A program made the translations under genes and the position numbers. From assembly GCA_964498765.1 (NCBI GenBank), contig CAZCIU010000027.1, positions 1 to 33,799 on the forward strand: a stretch of 33,799 bases of DNA. Reading direction: 5' to 3'. The notes below the pieces were generated by a model. The model was not told the DNA's origin and made no database searches. It saw only the letters and a list, made by a program, of their open reading frames with translations. The stretch comes from UPXZ01 sp964498765. Lineage in GTDB: Bacteria > Bacteroidota > Bacteroidia > Bacteroidales > Paludibacteraceae. Positions 1 to 8,240 of the stretch are shown here, in pieces. How positions within the stretch are numbered: position 1 is the first letter of the stretch; every line of letters begins with the position of its first letter.

Positions 1-434
1 CCATACACCAGGATCAACCGTTTCTGACCGCTTTCTTCCAAGGCTTCCACTTCGGCAATCAGTTCATCGTGGTCAAGGGTTTTGCGAACCTGCTCTTTAT
101 TTGACGCCCGGAAACCGCAGTAAGTACAATTGTTGGAGCATTTATTTCCCACATAAAGCGGAGCAAAAAGCACAATCCGGTTTCCATAAATGGTCTGTTT
201 CAGTATTTTGGCGCCTTCTTTAATCTCTTGAATTAATAAAGGATCATCCGCATTGATAAGTACAGCAGTTTCTTCCAGCGAAAGCCGGTTTTTAGCAAGT
301 GATTTGGCTATCACTTCCCGCACTCGCTCAGGAGTGGAGACGGTGTTATTAATATAGTCCCAAATTTCGTCGCTGTCGATAAACGGTGTCATCGGCATAT
401 CGGGAATTCTGTAAATTTCTGGTGTGAATTTCAT
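1..434 (-). CDS. hydG: [FeFe] hydrogenase H-cluster radical SAM maturase HydG (5' part only)
   Basis: The gene runs off the left edge; only the first 144 codons are present, starting at the ATG whose complement is at 432-434. HydG is a radical SAM tyrosine lyase that makes the CO and CN ligands of the [FeFe]-hydrogenase H-cluster. The translation has the HydG N-terminal pattern: SLEETAVLINADDP, then IYGNRIVLFAPLYVGN, directly followed by the radical-SAM cluster motif CSNNCTYCGF (CxxxCxxC). ThiH shares this fold, but the 'EETAVLIN' and 'IYGNRIVLFAPLY' stretches are HydG-like. The C-terminal second cluster site that would confirm HydG lies outside the window. No TAnnTTTG element is seen upstream. 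It implies the organism makes or consumes H2 with an [FeFe] hydrogenase. Confidence 0.82.
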   Translation of the reverse strand, partial: MKFTPEIYRIPDMPMTPFIDSDEIWDYINNTVSTPERVREVIAKSLAKNRLSLEETAVLINADDPLLIQEIKEGAKILKQTIYGNRIVLFAPLYVGNKCSNNCTYCGFRASNKEQVRKTLDHDELIAEVEALEESGQKRLILVY

Positions 435-570
435 TAATAAATTTTTTTTAATCAATTCTTAATACTTTTCATTTCAAAAATTCAACGTTTTGAAAATTTA
501 AACATTAAAATTAAGCCTTATAATGCCTTATTTATTACACCGCTAAATTAAGGAAAAAATTCCGTATTCG

Positions 571-602
571 TTTGCCTTTTCGAATGAAAAGCTCTACCTT
601 TG
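571..602 (+). promoter_or_regulatory. Bacteroides-type promoter for sdhCAB
   Basis: TTTG at 571-574, a 20-bp spacer, then TACCTTTG at 595-602. This matches the Bacteroides primary sigma factor consensus (TTTG, 19-21 bp, TAnnTTTG) at every specified base. Transcription would begin near 608, giving an AT-rich leader of about 105 nt before sdhC at 714. It is the best two-part promoter in the window. Confidence 0.75.
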
Positions 603-713
603 TACTTTCAAAATATATCCGTATTTTTACGGATAATTTTATTTTTTACAAACAGTATCATACTTCAAAATTATTAAATACTAACTATATTTCAAACTAA
701 AAACAGAAAATTT

Positions 714-1400
714 ATGTGGTTAATTCAATCCTCTATCGGGAGAAAGGTTATCATGAGCGTAACCGGAATTTTTCTCATTCTGTTCCTAACATTCCACAGC
801 GTAATGAACGTGATTGTGCTTTTCAGCGCGGAAGCGTACAATGCGGTGGCTAGTGCATTAGGAGCAAATTGGTATGCCGTAATCGGCACAGGAGTACTTG
901 CAGTTGGATTTGTAGTCCATATCTTGTACGCACTGTACCTGACCTGGCTTAACCTTAAAGCACGCGGAAGTGACCGCTATGCAGTAACTCAACGCCAGGC
1001 AGGTGTGAGCTGGGCTTCTAAAAATATGTTCGTCCTCGGACTGATTGTTTTTGGATTTTTAGCATTGCACTTGTTCCATTTCTGGGCCAAAATGCAGTTG
1101 GTAGAATTGCAGTACGGTCACGATTGGGCAGCAGCCGGAGCACACAATCCGCAAGATGGAGCATACTTCATCAATGCATCTTTCAGCAATCCAATTTTCA
1201 GTATCATTTACATCGTTTGGTTGGTAGCACTTTGGTTCCACCTTACTCACGGTGTTTGGAGCTCATTGCATTCAATTGGTCTGAACAATAAAACATGGTT
1301 GCCGCGCGTGAAAAAAATCTCTAACGTGTATTCTACCATCATTATTCTGCTGTTTATAGCTATTCCTGTTTACTTTTTATTAGGTTTTCGGGTATTATAA
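714..1400 (+). CDS. sdhC: Succinate dehydrogenase/fumarate reductase cytochrome b subunit
   Basis: A 228-residue, five-helix membrane anchor of the diheme type B family found in Bacteroides and Wolinella. It binds two b hemes and passes electrons between (mena)quinone and the SdhB iron-sulfur clusters. Hydrophobic segments lie at about 12-36, 55-80, 104-125, 158-180 and 205-226. Candidate axial heme histidines are H28 (TFHSVMN), H69 (VVHILYAL), H119/H122 (LHLFHFW) and H176/H179 (WFHLTHG), one per helix as in the family. It is the first gene of sdhC-sdhA-sdhB, 31 bp ahead of sdhA, driven by the 571-602 promoter. The ATG at 714 starts directly with the conserved MWLIQSSIGRK. In anaerobic Bacteroidales this complex normally works as a fumarate reductase. 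Confidence 0.93.
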   Translation: MWLIQSSIGRKVIMSVTGIFLILFLTFHSVMNVIVLFSAEAYNAVASALGANWYAVIGTGVLAVGFVVHILYALYLTWLNLKARGSDRYAVTQRQAGVSWASKNMFVLGLIVFGFLALHLFHFWAKMQLVELQYGHDWAAAGAHNPQDGAYFINASFSNPIFSIIYIVWLVALWFHLTHGVWSSLHSIGLNNKTWLPRVKKISNVYSTIIILLFIAIPVYFLLGFRVL

Positions 1401-1431
1401 TGCCGGTGTTTAATTTTAATATTTAAGAATT

Positions 1432-3669
1432 ATGGCAAAGAAAGAAAATATATTCGACAAGGCGAAAGACGCTGTAAGCAAAGCAGCTGATGTGATTAAA
1501 GATAAAGCCGAGGACTTGGTAGAAGAGGTTCAGGAGCTGGTGGAAGATGTAAAAGAAGAGGTGAAAGAATTCATCGAAGATGAGGATACGCAGAAAGTGG
1601 TCAGCTCTGTGAAAAATGCAGGCGATAAAATTGCCGCAAGCGTAAAAGAGAGCGTGGCTGATGTTTCTGAAACTGTAAAAGCATCTGCACAGCATGTTGT
1701 GGCTGATGTGAAAGAAACAAAAACCATTACTCCGAAAGATGCTAAAATTCCTGCCGGACCTTTGGCTGAAAAATGGAGCAACTATAAAGCTAACCAAAAA
1801 CTGGTTAACCCTGCTAACAAACGCCGTTTGGACGTAATCGTGGTGGGAACCGGATTGGCTGGAGCTTCTGCTGCCGCTTCGATGGCAGAGTTGGGCTTCA
1901 ACGTGTTGAATTTCACTATCCAGGATAGCCCGCGCCGCGCTCACTCCATTGCAGCACAGGGCGGTATCAACGCAGCCAAAAACTATCCAAACGATGGTGA
2001 CAGCGTGTATCGTTTATTTTACGACACAATTAAAGGCGGCGACTACCGTGCTCGTGAAGCTAACGTGTATCGTCTTGCCGAAGTTTCAAATAGCATTATT
2101 GACCAATGCGTGGCGCAAGGTGTACCTTTCGCTCGTGAATACGGAGGCTTGCTTGACAACCGTTCGTTCGGTGGAGCACAAGTTTCCCGTACATTCTATG
2201 CACGCGGTCAAACCGGTCAACAGCTTCTGCTTGGTGCTTATTCTGCATTGAGCCGTCAGGTTGGAAAAGGCAGCGTAAAACTTTACGTTCGCTATGAAAT
2301 GCTTGATGTAGTGATAGTTGACGGACGTGCCCGCGGAATTATTGCCCGCAACCTTGTAACCGGAAAAGTGGAGCGCTTCTTTGCTCACGCGGTGGTTGTA
2401 GGTACAGGTGGTTACGGAAATGCATTTTTCCTTTCTACCAATGCGATGGCTTCCAATGGTTCAGCTGCATTGCAGATGTACAAAAAAGGTGCATACTTCG
2501 CAAATCCTGCTTACGCACAAATTCACCCAACTTGTATTCCTGTTCACGGAGATTTCCAATCAAAACTGACTTTGATGTCAGAAAGTTTGCGTAACGACGG
2601 ACGTATCTGGGTGCCAAAGAAAAAAGAAGATGCCGAAGCTATTCGTGCAAGAAAACTGAAACCAACAGAAATTAAAGAAGAAGATCGCGACTACTACTTG
2701 GAGCGTCGTTATCCTGCTTTCGGTAACTTGGTGCCTCGTGATGTGGCTTCTCGTGCAGCGAAAGAACGTTGCGATGCCGGATACGGTGTAGGAAATACCG
2801 GACTGGCAGTTTACCTTGACTTTGCTGACGCAATTAACCGCCTTGGCAAAAACGTGGTAGAAGCCCGCTACGGAAACTTATTCCAAATGTATGAAAAAAT
2901 CGTTGACGATAATCCATACGAAACTCCGATGATGATTTATCCTGCTATCCACTACACCATGGGTGGAATCTGGGTGGATTACGAGCTACAATCTACTGTT
3001 CCGGGATTATTCTGTATCGGTGAAGCCAACTTCTCGGACCACGGTGCTAACCGCCTGGGTGCATCTGCACTGATGCAGGGATTGGCCGACGGATATTTTG
3101 TTCTTCCTTATACTATTCAAAATTACCTGGCTGACCAAATTCAGGTTCCTCGTATGAGTACTGATCGTGAAGAATTTGCGCAAGCAGAAAAAGATGTAAG
3201 CAACCGCATTCAGAAAATTATGAGCATTCAGGGAAAACGCTCGGTGGACAGCATTCACCGTGAGTTGGGAATTGTGATGTGGGATTTCGTGGGAATGGGA
3301 CGTACGGCAGAAGGATTGAAAACGGCTTTGGAAAAAATCAAAGAAATCCGCAAAGAATTCTGGAGCAATGTGTACGTACCGGGTAAAGCAGACGGCTTGA
3401 ATGTTGAGCTTGAAAAAGCACTTCGTCTGGCAGATTTTATCGATATTGGCGAACTGATGGCACGTGACGGACTGCTCCGCGAAGAGAGCTGCGGCGGACA
3501 CTTCCGCGAAGAGTTCCAAACACCGGAAGGAGAAGCTCTGCGTAACGATGATAAGTTTGCGTACGTATCTTGCTGGAAATATACCGGAGAAGGTAACGAA
3601 CCGGAACTGATTAAGGAACCGCTTGATTACGAGTTTATTGTAAGGCAACAACGGAATTACAAAGCATAA
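1432..3669 (+). CDS. sdhA: Succinate dehydrogenase/fumarate reductase flavoprotein with an N-terminal 11-mer-repeat extension
   Basis: This is the catalytic subunit interconverting fumarate and succinate with covalently bound FAD. Residues from about 101 match the Bacteroides FrdA type from its usual N-terminus (KIPAGPLAEKW, KLVNPANKRRL). Visible are the FAD-binding GTGLAGASAA (139-148), the FAD-linking histidine H171 in RRAHSIAAQGG, the active-site stretches IHPTCIPVHGD and LMSESLRNDGR, and the C-terminal ESCGGHFREE. At 745 residues it is about 95 longer than I expect for the family. The excess is residues 1-95, a Lys/Glu/Ala/Val-rich helix that lines up as eight consecutive 11-residue units (7-94), the last four ending in SSVK, ASVK, ETVK and ADVK. 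The ATG at 1432 sits 31 bp after sdhC and no in-frame ATG lies near the usual family start, so the extension is probably translated. It could be a surface-binding amphipathic helix (inference). Confidence 0.93.
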   Translation: MAKKENIFDKAKDAVSKAADVIKDKAEDLVEEVQELVEDVKEEVKEFIEDEDTQKVVSSVKNAGDKIAASVKESVADVSETVKASAQHVVADVKETKTITPKDAKIPAGPLAEKWSNYKANQKLVNPANKRRLDVIVVGTGLAGASAAASMAELGFNVLNFTIQDSPRRAHSIAAQGGINAAKNYPNDGDSVYRLFYDTIKGGDYRAREANVYRLAEVSNSIIDQCVAQGVPFAREYGGLLDNRSFGGAQVSRTFYARGQTGQQLLLGAYSALSRQVGKGSVKLYVRYEMLDVVIVDGRARGIIARNLVTGKVERFFAHAVVVGTGGYGNAFFLSTNAMASNGSAALQMYKKGAYFANPAYAQIHPTCIPVHGDFQSKLTLMSESLRNDGRIWVPKKKEDAEAIRARKLKPTEIKEEDRDYYLERRYPAFGNLVPRDVASRAAKERCDAGYGVGNTGLAVYLDFADAINRLGKNVVEARYGNLFQMYEKIVDDNPYETPMMIYPAIHYTMGGIWVDYELQSTVPGLFCIGEANFSDHGANRLGASALMQGLADGYFVLPYTIQNYLADQIQVPRMSTDREEFAQAEKDVSNRIQKIMSIQGKRSVDSIHRELGIVMWDFVGMGRTAEGLKTALEKIKEIRKEFWSNVYVPGKADGLNVELEKALRLADFIDIGELMARDGLLREESCGGHFREEFQTPEGEALRNDDKFAYVSCWKYTGEGNEPELIKEPLDYEFIVRQQRNYKA

Positions 3670-3670
3670 C

Positions 3671-3777
3671 AGCCCCTCTAAATCTCCCCGAAGGGGAGAC
3701 TTTTAGAGCGTGCTATAATGATAATTAATTATAAAATTAACTTCTAATTTTCCTCTTTGGGGGAATTAAAGGGGGCT
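3671..3777. repeat. Palindromic REP/MITE-like element between sdhA and sdhB
   Basis: The ends are imperfect inverted repeats of about 27 bp: the left starts AGCCCCTCTAAATCTCCCC and the right ends AATTAAAGGGGGCT, matching at roughly 19 of 27 positions when one is reverse-complemented. The left arm is itself a hairpin (TCTCCCC, loop GAA, GGGGAGA, extended by CTAAA/TTTAG). The AT-rich middle contains the perfect palindrome ATAATTAATTAT (3721-3732). The element starts right after the sdhA stop and ends 3 bp before the sdhB ATG. No transposase is present. Confidence 0.65.
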
Positions 3778-3780
3778 TAT

Positions 3781-4536
3781 ATGGAAAAAGTATTAAATCT
3801 CACGCTGAAAGTTTGGCGTCAAGAAGGTCCGAAAGTAAAAGGTGCTTTCGAAACCTATAAATTAGACGGGATATCACCCGATTGTTCATTCCTCGAAATG
3901 ATGGATATTCTGAACGAAAAACTGATAAATGAACACAAAGAGCCTGTGGCATTTGACCACGACTGCCGTGAAGGTATCTGCGGCATGTGCAGTTTGTATA
4001 TAAACGGACATCCGCACGGAATGGACGGTGAAATTACCACCTGCCAGTTGCACATGCGCAATTTCAAAGACGGTGAAACTATTACCATCGAGCCCTGGCG
4101 TTCGGCTGCATTCCCTATCATCAAAGACTTGATGGTGGATCGTGGTGCATTCGATAAAATCATCCAGGCTGGCGGTTTCGTTTCGGTAAATACCGGCGGT
4201 ATTCCTGACGGGAATGCTATTCCAATCCCCAAACCTGCTGCAGATGAAGCTATGGATGCTGCGTCATGTATTGGTTGTGGTGCTTGTGTGGCTGCATGTA
4301 AAAATGGTTCTGCCATGCTTTTCGTTTCTGCCAAAGTAAGCCAGCTGGCTCTGCTTCCGCAGGGTCGCGTAGAAGCTGCTCACCGAGCAAAAGTAATGCT
4401 TTCAAAAATGGACGAACTTGGTTTTGGAAACTGTACCAATACAGGTGCTTGCGAAGCTGAATGTCCTAAAAACGTGTCAATTACACACATTGCTCGTTTG
4501 AACAGAGAGTTTATCGGAGCGAAATTGAGAGACTAA
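3781..4536 (+). CDS. sdhB: Succinate dehydrogenase/fumarate reductase iron-sulfur subunit
   Basis: A 251-residue subunit relaying electrons between SdhA flavin and SdhC hemes. The N-terminal ferredoxin domain has [2Fe-2S] ligands C62, C67, C70 (DCREGICGMC) and C88. The C-terminal domain has CIGCGACVAAC (C163, C166, C169, C173) and CTNTGACEAECP (C218, C224, C228), giving a [4Fe-4S] and a [3Fe-4S] cluster. I chose the ATG at 3781 because it opens with the conserved MEKVLNLTLKVWRQ; an in-frame TTG at 3757 would put part of the palindromic element into the protein. The 5' untranslated stretch before this ATG is therefore made of the right arm of that element, an unusual setting for translation initiation. 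It is the last gene of the operon. Confidence 0.95.
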   Translation: MEKVLNLTLKVWRQEGPKVKGAFETYKLDGISPDCSFLEMMDILNEKLINEHKEPVAFDHDCREGICGMCSLYINGHPHGMDGEITTCQLHMRNFKDGETITIEPWRSAAFPIIKDLMVDRGAFDKIIQAGGFVSVNTGGIPDGNAIPIPKPAADEAMDAASCIGCGACVAACKNGSAMLFVSAKVSQLALLPQGRVEAAHRAKVMLSKMDELGFGNCTNTGACEAECPKNVSITHIARLNREFIGAKLRD

Positions 4537-4567
4537 GATTTATTAGTCAAACAAGAATAAAGCTTAC

Positions 4568-4603
4568 AAAAAAGTCCGTTGCAGATTTGCAACGGACTTT
4601 TTT
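4568..4603. terminator. Bidirectional terminator between sdhB and the SGNH hydrolase gene
   Basis: A perfect stem, AAAAAAGTCCGTTGCA against TGCAACGGACTTTTTT with loop GATT. A-runs and T-runs on both sides give a U-tract in either direction, which suits the convergent genes. Confidence 0.88.
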
Positions 4604-4618
4604 ATATTTAGTAGATTT

Positions 4619-5332
4619 CTATTTCTTTTTCGAACTCTTTTTTGAGCTCATTTTCAATGCTTTGTTTATAACCGGAACCACCATTTTTTCCATCAAATCG
4701 TAGCCTGCCGAAGTGCAGTGTACTCCATCAGTGGTATATTCGGTTTTCATTGCATTTTTATCATCTGCCATTGCACTGAAAAAATCCAGATAAAACACAC
4801 CTTCTTTTTTGGCAAAAGATTTAATCTTGGCATTCAGCAAAGGAATTTTGATATTCGGTCCCATACCCTTTCGCCAAGGATAATCATAAGCAGGCAAAAC
4901 CGAACAAAGTATAGGTTGAATTCCGTTTGCTCTTGCCAATTCTGTCATTGATGCAAGATTGTCCAGTATCATTTCAAGTGATGATGGACCTGTATTTCCT
5001 GCGATATCATTCGTTCCGGCCAGAATTACAACTACCTTCGGTTTCAGATTGATAACATCCTGACGAAAGCGAAGTAGCATCTGTGGAGTAGTCTGCCCGC
5101 TAATGCCGCGACACACATAAGGATTTTTCTTGAAAAAATCAGGATGTAACTCTTTCCAACCTTGTGTAATGGAATTTCCCATAAACACCACTCGGTTTAC
5201 TGCTTTTGTCAACATCAACGTATCATTTTCTTTCTGATAACGATTGAGATTAGCCCAATCCTGGGCATTGAGCTGACTAAAGCTAAAGAGAGCAATTAGC
5301 AGAATGAAACTTCTGACGAAACTTGTCATCAT
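4619..5332 (-). CDS. Secreted SGNH/GDSL-family esterase
   Basis: A 237-residue exported hydrolase of the GDSL_2/SGNH fold. The N-terminus (MMTSFVRSFILLIALFSFSQLNAQ) is a signal peptide. SGNH blocks are in order: VVFMGNSITQGW (block I, nucleophile Ser in a GNS variant of GDS), RGISGQTT (Gly block), VVILAGTNDI (GTND, Asn block), and DGVHCTSAGY (Asp-x-x-His dyad). Substrate cannot be read from sequence; related proteins deacetylate sugars or lipids. The C-terminus is a short Ser/Lys tail (SSKKSSKKK). It starts 20 bp after alaS ends on the same strand, so it is probably co-transcribed with alaS, and it ends at the shared terminator. Two ATGs are adjacent at the start (MM); which one is used is unclear but does not alter the mature protein. 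Confidence 0.85.
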   Translation of the reverse strand: MMTSFVRSFILLIALFSFSQLNAQDWANLNRYQKENDTLMLTKAVNRVVFMGNSITQGWKELHPDFFKKNPYVCRGISGQTTPQMLLRFRQDVINLKPKVVVILAGTNDIAGNTGPSSLEMILDNLASMTELARANGIQPILCSVLPAYDYPWRKGMGPNIKIPLLNAKIKSFAKKEGVFYLDFFSAMADDKNAMKTEYTTDGVHCTSAGYDLMEKMVVPVINKALKMSSKKSSKKK

Positions 5333-5352
5333 GACAGACGTTATTTTAAAAA

Positions 5353-7956
5353 TTACAACTTGATGCTGTTGATTGCTTCATCCAATCCATTCGGATTTTT
5401 ACCGCCGGCAGTTGCAAAGAACGGCTGTCCACCACCACCACCTTGAATGTGTTTTGCACTTTCACGCACAAGATTTACGGCATTGTAACCATCTGCAACC
5501 AAATCATCAGAAAGCAGAACTGTCAAAGAAGGTTTGTCATCGTAAACGCTTCCTATCACAATCAGCAATTTCTCATTGATGGTATTTCGCATTTGGTAAG
5601 AAAGTGTTTTAATCGCATCAGCAGGTAAAACCGTTTTAACCCGAACTTCTTTTATGCCGTTTACAACTTTTACTTCTTTCAGCAATTTTTCACGCAAAAG
5701 CCGAATTTTTTCTTGCATAAAATCCTCAACTTGCTTACGTAATTCATGATTTTCATCAATTGAACGCTGAATAGCTTTCATTAAATCCGGAGCATTGTTA
5801 AAGAATTCTTTCACTGATTGCAAGAAATCTTGCTGAGTATCAATCATATTTTCAACTGCTTCACCGGTAATTGCTTCAATCCGACGAATACCGGCAGCAA
5901 TCGAACTTTCTGAAACAATTCGTACCATACCGATGTCGCCGGTTGCTTTCACGTGAGTTCCTCCGCACAATTCAACCGAATTTCCAAATTTAATTACACG
6001 AACCGTTTCACCGTATTTTTCTCCAAAAAGTGCCATAGCACCCATAGCTTGCGCTTCAGCAATTGGAGTTTCTCGCATTTCCTGGCGGAAATGATTTTCA
6101 CGAATGCGACGATTGGCAATACGCTCAACTTCGCGGATTTCTTCTTTTGTCATTTTCTGGAAATGAGCAAAGTCAAAACGCAAATTTTCCGGACTTACAT
6201 AAGATCCTTTTTGCTCTACGTGCGTGCCCAGCACTTCACGCAAAGCCTCATGAACCAAGTGAGTAGCTGAGTGATTGCGAGCAGTAGCCAAGCGTTTATC
6301 AAGATTTATTTTTGCAGTAAAATCACCTGATAAATCCGCCGGAAGTTTTGATGTTATATGCACAGAAAGGTTGTTTTCTTTCTTTGTGTCCATTACTTCT
6401 ATAACTTCGCCATTGTGGCTCAAAGTCCCCGAATCGCCAACCTGACCACCCATTTCTGCATAGAAAGGAGTATCAGCAAGCACGATTTGATAGAATGATT
6501 TGTTTTTTTGCGTTACTTTCCTGTAACGAAGTATTTGAGTTTCAATTTCAGTCTTATCATATCCAACGAAATGGCTTTCACCTTTTTTCAGCACCACCCA
6601 ATCCGTAGCTTCCACAGCTGCAGCATTTCTGGCACGTTCTTTTTGCTTTTGCATTTCAGCGTTAAACTCATCCAGTGCTACGGTCATTCCATTTTCACGA
6701 AGAATAAGTTCTGTCAAGTCAAGTGGAAAACCAAAAGTATCGTAAAGTGTAAATGCAACTTGCCCGCTCAGTACTTTATCGTTTTTGGATTTCAGTTCGG
6801 TCAAGTTTTTATCAAGCAATTTAATTCCGTGTTCCAACGTTCTTAAAAATGCTTCTTCTTCCTCTTTAATTACTTTCTCAATCAAACTTTTCTGTGCCAC
6901 CAATTCCGGATAAGCACCGCCCATTACCTGACAAAGCACATCAATCAAACGACACATAAACGCCTCGTGCATATCCAGGAATGTGTATCCGTAACGCACT
7001 GCACGACGCAAAATTCGACGAATTACGTAACCTGCTTTTGCATTGGATGGCAATTGCCCGTCAGCAATGGAAAATGCAATGGTACGGACATGATCAGCTA
7101 TTACGCGCATAGCGATGTCGGCTTTCTCATCTTTGCCGTAAGTTTGATTGGAAATCTTGGCAATTTCGCTGATAATTGGTTGGAAAACGTCGGTATCGTA
7201 GTTGGAAGTTTTACCCTGCAAAGTCATACACAGACGTTCAAATCCCATTCCGGTATCAATTACCTTTGCCGGAAGTGTGGTCAGTGAACCATCTGCTTTG
7301 CGATTGTACTGCATAAATACATTGTTCCAAATCTCAATAACCTGCGGATGGTCGTTGTTCACAAGTGTGAGAGCATCCACTTTTTGACGTTCTTCGTCGG
7401 AACGAATATCCACGTGAATTTCCGAACATGGGCCACAAGGTCCTGTGTCACCCATTTCCCAGAAATTATCTTTTTTATTTCCGTTGATAATGCGGCTTTC
7501 CGGCACAAATTGTTTCCAGATTTCGTAGGCTTCCGTATCTCGTTCCAAACCTTCATCCGGTGCACCTTCAAAAATGGTCACATACAGTCTATCTTTATCA
7601 ATTTTAGCCACTTCAGTCAGGTATTCCCACGCCCAGGCAATGGCTTCTTTCTTAAAATAATCACCAAAAGACCAGTTGCCAAGCATTTCAAACATCGTGT
7701 GGTGGTAAGTATCGTGACCAACTTCCTCTAGGTCGTTGTGCTTTCCGCTTACACGCAAGCATTTTTGCGAATTGGCTACTCGTGGATATACAATCGGGTC
7801 ATTGCCCAAAATAATATTTTTAAACTGGTTCATTCCCGCGTTGGTAAACATCAGTGTAGGGTCATCTTTGATAACCATGGGTGCGGAAGAAACGATTTTG
7901 TGATTTTTAGATGCGAAAAAATCGAGAAAGGATTGTCTAATTTCTTGTGATGTCAT
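5353..7956 (-). CDS. alaS: Alanine--tRNA ligase
   Basis: A full-length 867-residue AlaRS, charging tRNA-Ala and clearing mischarged Ser/Gly-tRNA. The class II catalytic core covers about 1-440 (FTNAGMNQFKNIILG, motif 2 region RVANSQKCLRVSGKHNDLEEVG, motif 3 region DTGMGFERL). The editing domain carries the zinc-type site HSATH (H562, H566) and CGGTH (C664, H668). The C-Ala domain ends with the glycine-rich GGGGGQPFFATAGG from about 839. The start ATG is at 7954-7956 (complement); the second residues TSQEIRQSFLDFF are typical. A TATCTTTG element about 60 bp upstream may be its -7 box. It is followed closely by the SGNH hydrolase gene. Confidence 0.97.
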   Translation of the reverse strand: MTSQEIRQSFLDFFASKNHKIVSSAPMVIKDDPTLMFTNAGMNQFKNIILGNDPIVYPRVANSQKCLRVSGKHNDLEEVGHDTYHHTMFEMLGNWSFGDYFKKEAIAWAWEYLTEVAKIDKDRLYVTIFEGAPDEGLERDTEAYEIWKQFVPESRIINGNKKDNFWEMGDTGPCGPCSEIHVDIRSDEERQKVDALTLVNNDHPQVIEIWNNVFMQYNRKADGSLTTLPAKVIDTGMGFERLCMTLQGKTSNYDTDVFQPIISEIAKISNQTYGKDEKADIAMRVIADHVRTIAFSIADGQLPSNAKAGYVIRRILRRAVRYGYTFLDMHEAFMCRLIDVLCQVMGGAYPELVAQKSLIEKVIKEEEEAFLRTLEHGIKLLDKNLTELKSKNDKVLSGQVAFTLYDTFGFPLDLTELILRENGMTVALDEFNAEMQKQKERARNAAAVEATDWVVLKKGESHFVGYDKTEIETQILRYRKVTQKNKSFYQIVLADTPFYAEMGGQVGDSGTLSHNGEVIEVMDTKKENNLSVHITSKLPADLSGDFTAKINLDKRLATARNHSATHLVHEALREVLGTHVEQKGSYVSPENLRFDFAHFQKMTKEEIREVERIANRRIRENHFRQEMRETPIAEAQAMGAMALFGEKYGETVRVIKFGNSVELCGGTHVKATGDIGMVRIVSESSIAAGIRRIEAITGEAVENMIDTQQDFLQSVKEFFNNAPDLMKAIQRSIDENHELRKQVEDFMQEKIRLLREKLLKEVKVVNGIKEVRVKTVLPADAIKTLSYQMRNTINEKLLIVIGSVYDDKPSLTVLLSDDLVADGYNAVNLVRESAKHIQGGGGGQPFFATAGGKNPNGLDEAINSIKL

Positions 7957-8015
7957 TGTCTTACTTCTTAATTGCTGTGCGTTATTTGAACATTAGAGGT
8001 TAGTTTTTCATTTTA

Positions 8016-8023
8016 CAAAGATA
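8016..8023 (-). promoter_or_regulatory. Putative -7 element (TATCTTTG) for alaS
   Basis: Reads TATCTTTG on the minus strand, matching TAnnTTTG, about 60 bp before the alaS start. No clear TTTG is found 19-21 bp upstream of it, so the call rests on the -7 box and position only. Confidence 0.4.
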
Positions 8024-8133
8024 ATGTGAAACCTAAAACCATTTTCCTTCAGTATTGCTAAATAACTATCCGTGGCGGATTAGCAAATATCTAAATATTT
8101 TCAAATTAATCTACAAAAGTACATCAAATTTAT

Positions 8134-8141
8134 TACTTTTG
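8134..8141 (+). promoter_or_regulatory. Putative -7 element (TACTTTTG) for the M23 peptidase gene
   Basis: TACTTTTG matches TAnnTTTG, about 100 bp before the peptidase start. A convincing -33 TTTG is missing. Together with 8016-8023 it forms a divergent promoter region in the 284-bp spacer between alaS and the peptidase gene; I see no other feature in that spacer. Confidence 0.38.
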
Positions 8142-8240
8142 CACCAATTTCACTCCAAAAAGTGATTAGTCTGCATGTAGTTAAGATTTTATTTCCTATT
8201 TTAGAAGAAATTTTACGGCAATATTTTCTAAAACATTTCT

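Noticed and set aside
3007..3651. A 214-codon open frame antisense to sdhA, and many similar antisense frames (for example 1423-1944, 15059-15628, 31733-32218)
   Set aside because: They overlap strongly supported genes, have no recognisable domains and biased cysteine/phenylalanine/histidine content typical of reverse-strand reading. They are shadows.
3757..3780. Longer start (TTG at 3757) for sdhB
   Set aside because: It would translate part of the palindromic element and has no family support; the ATG at 3781 gives the normal N-terminus.
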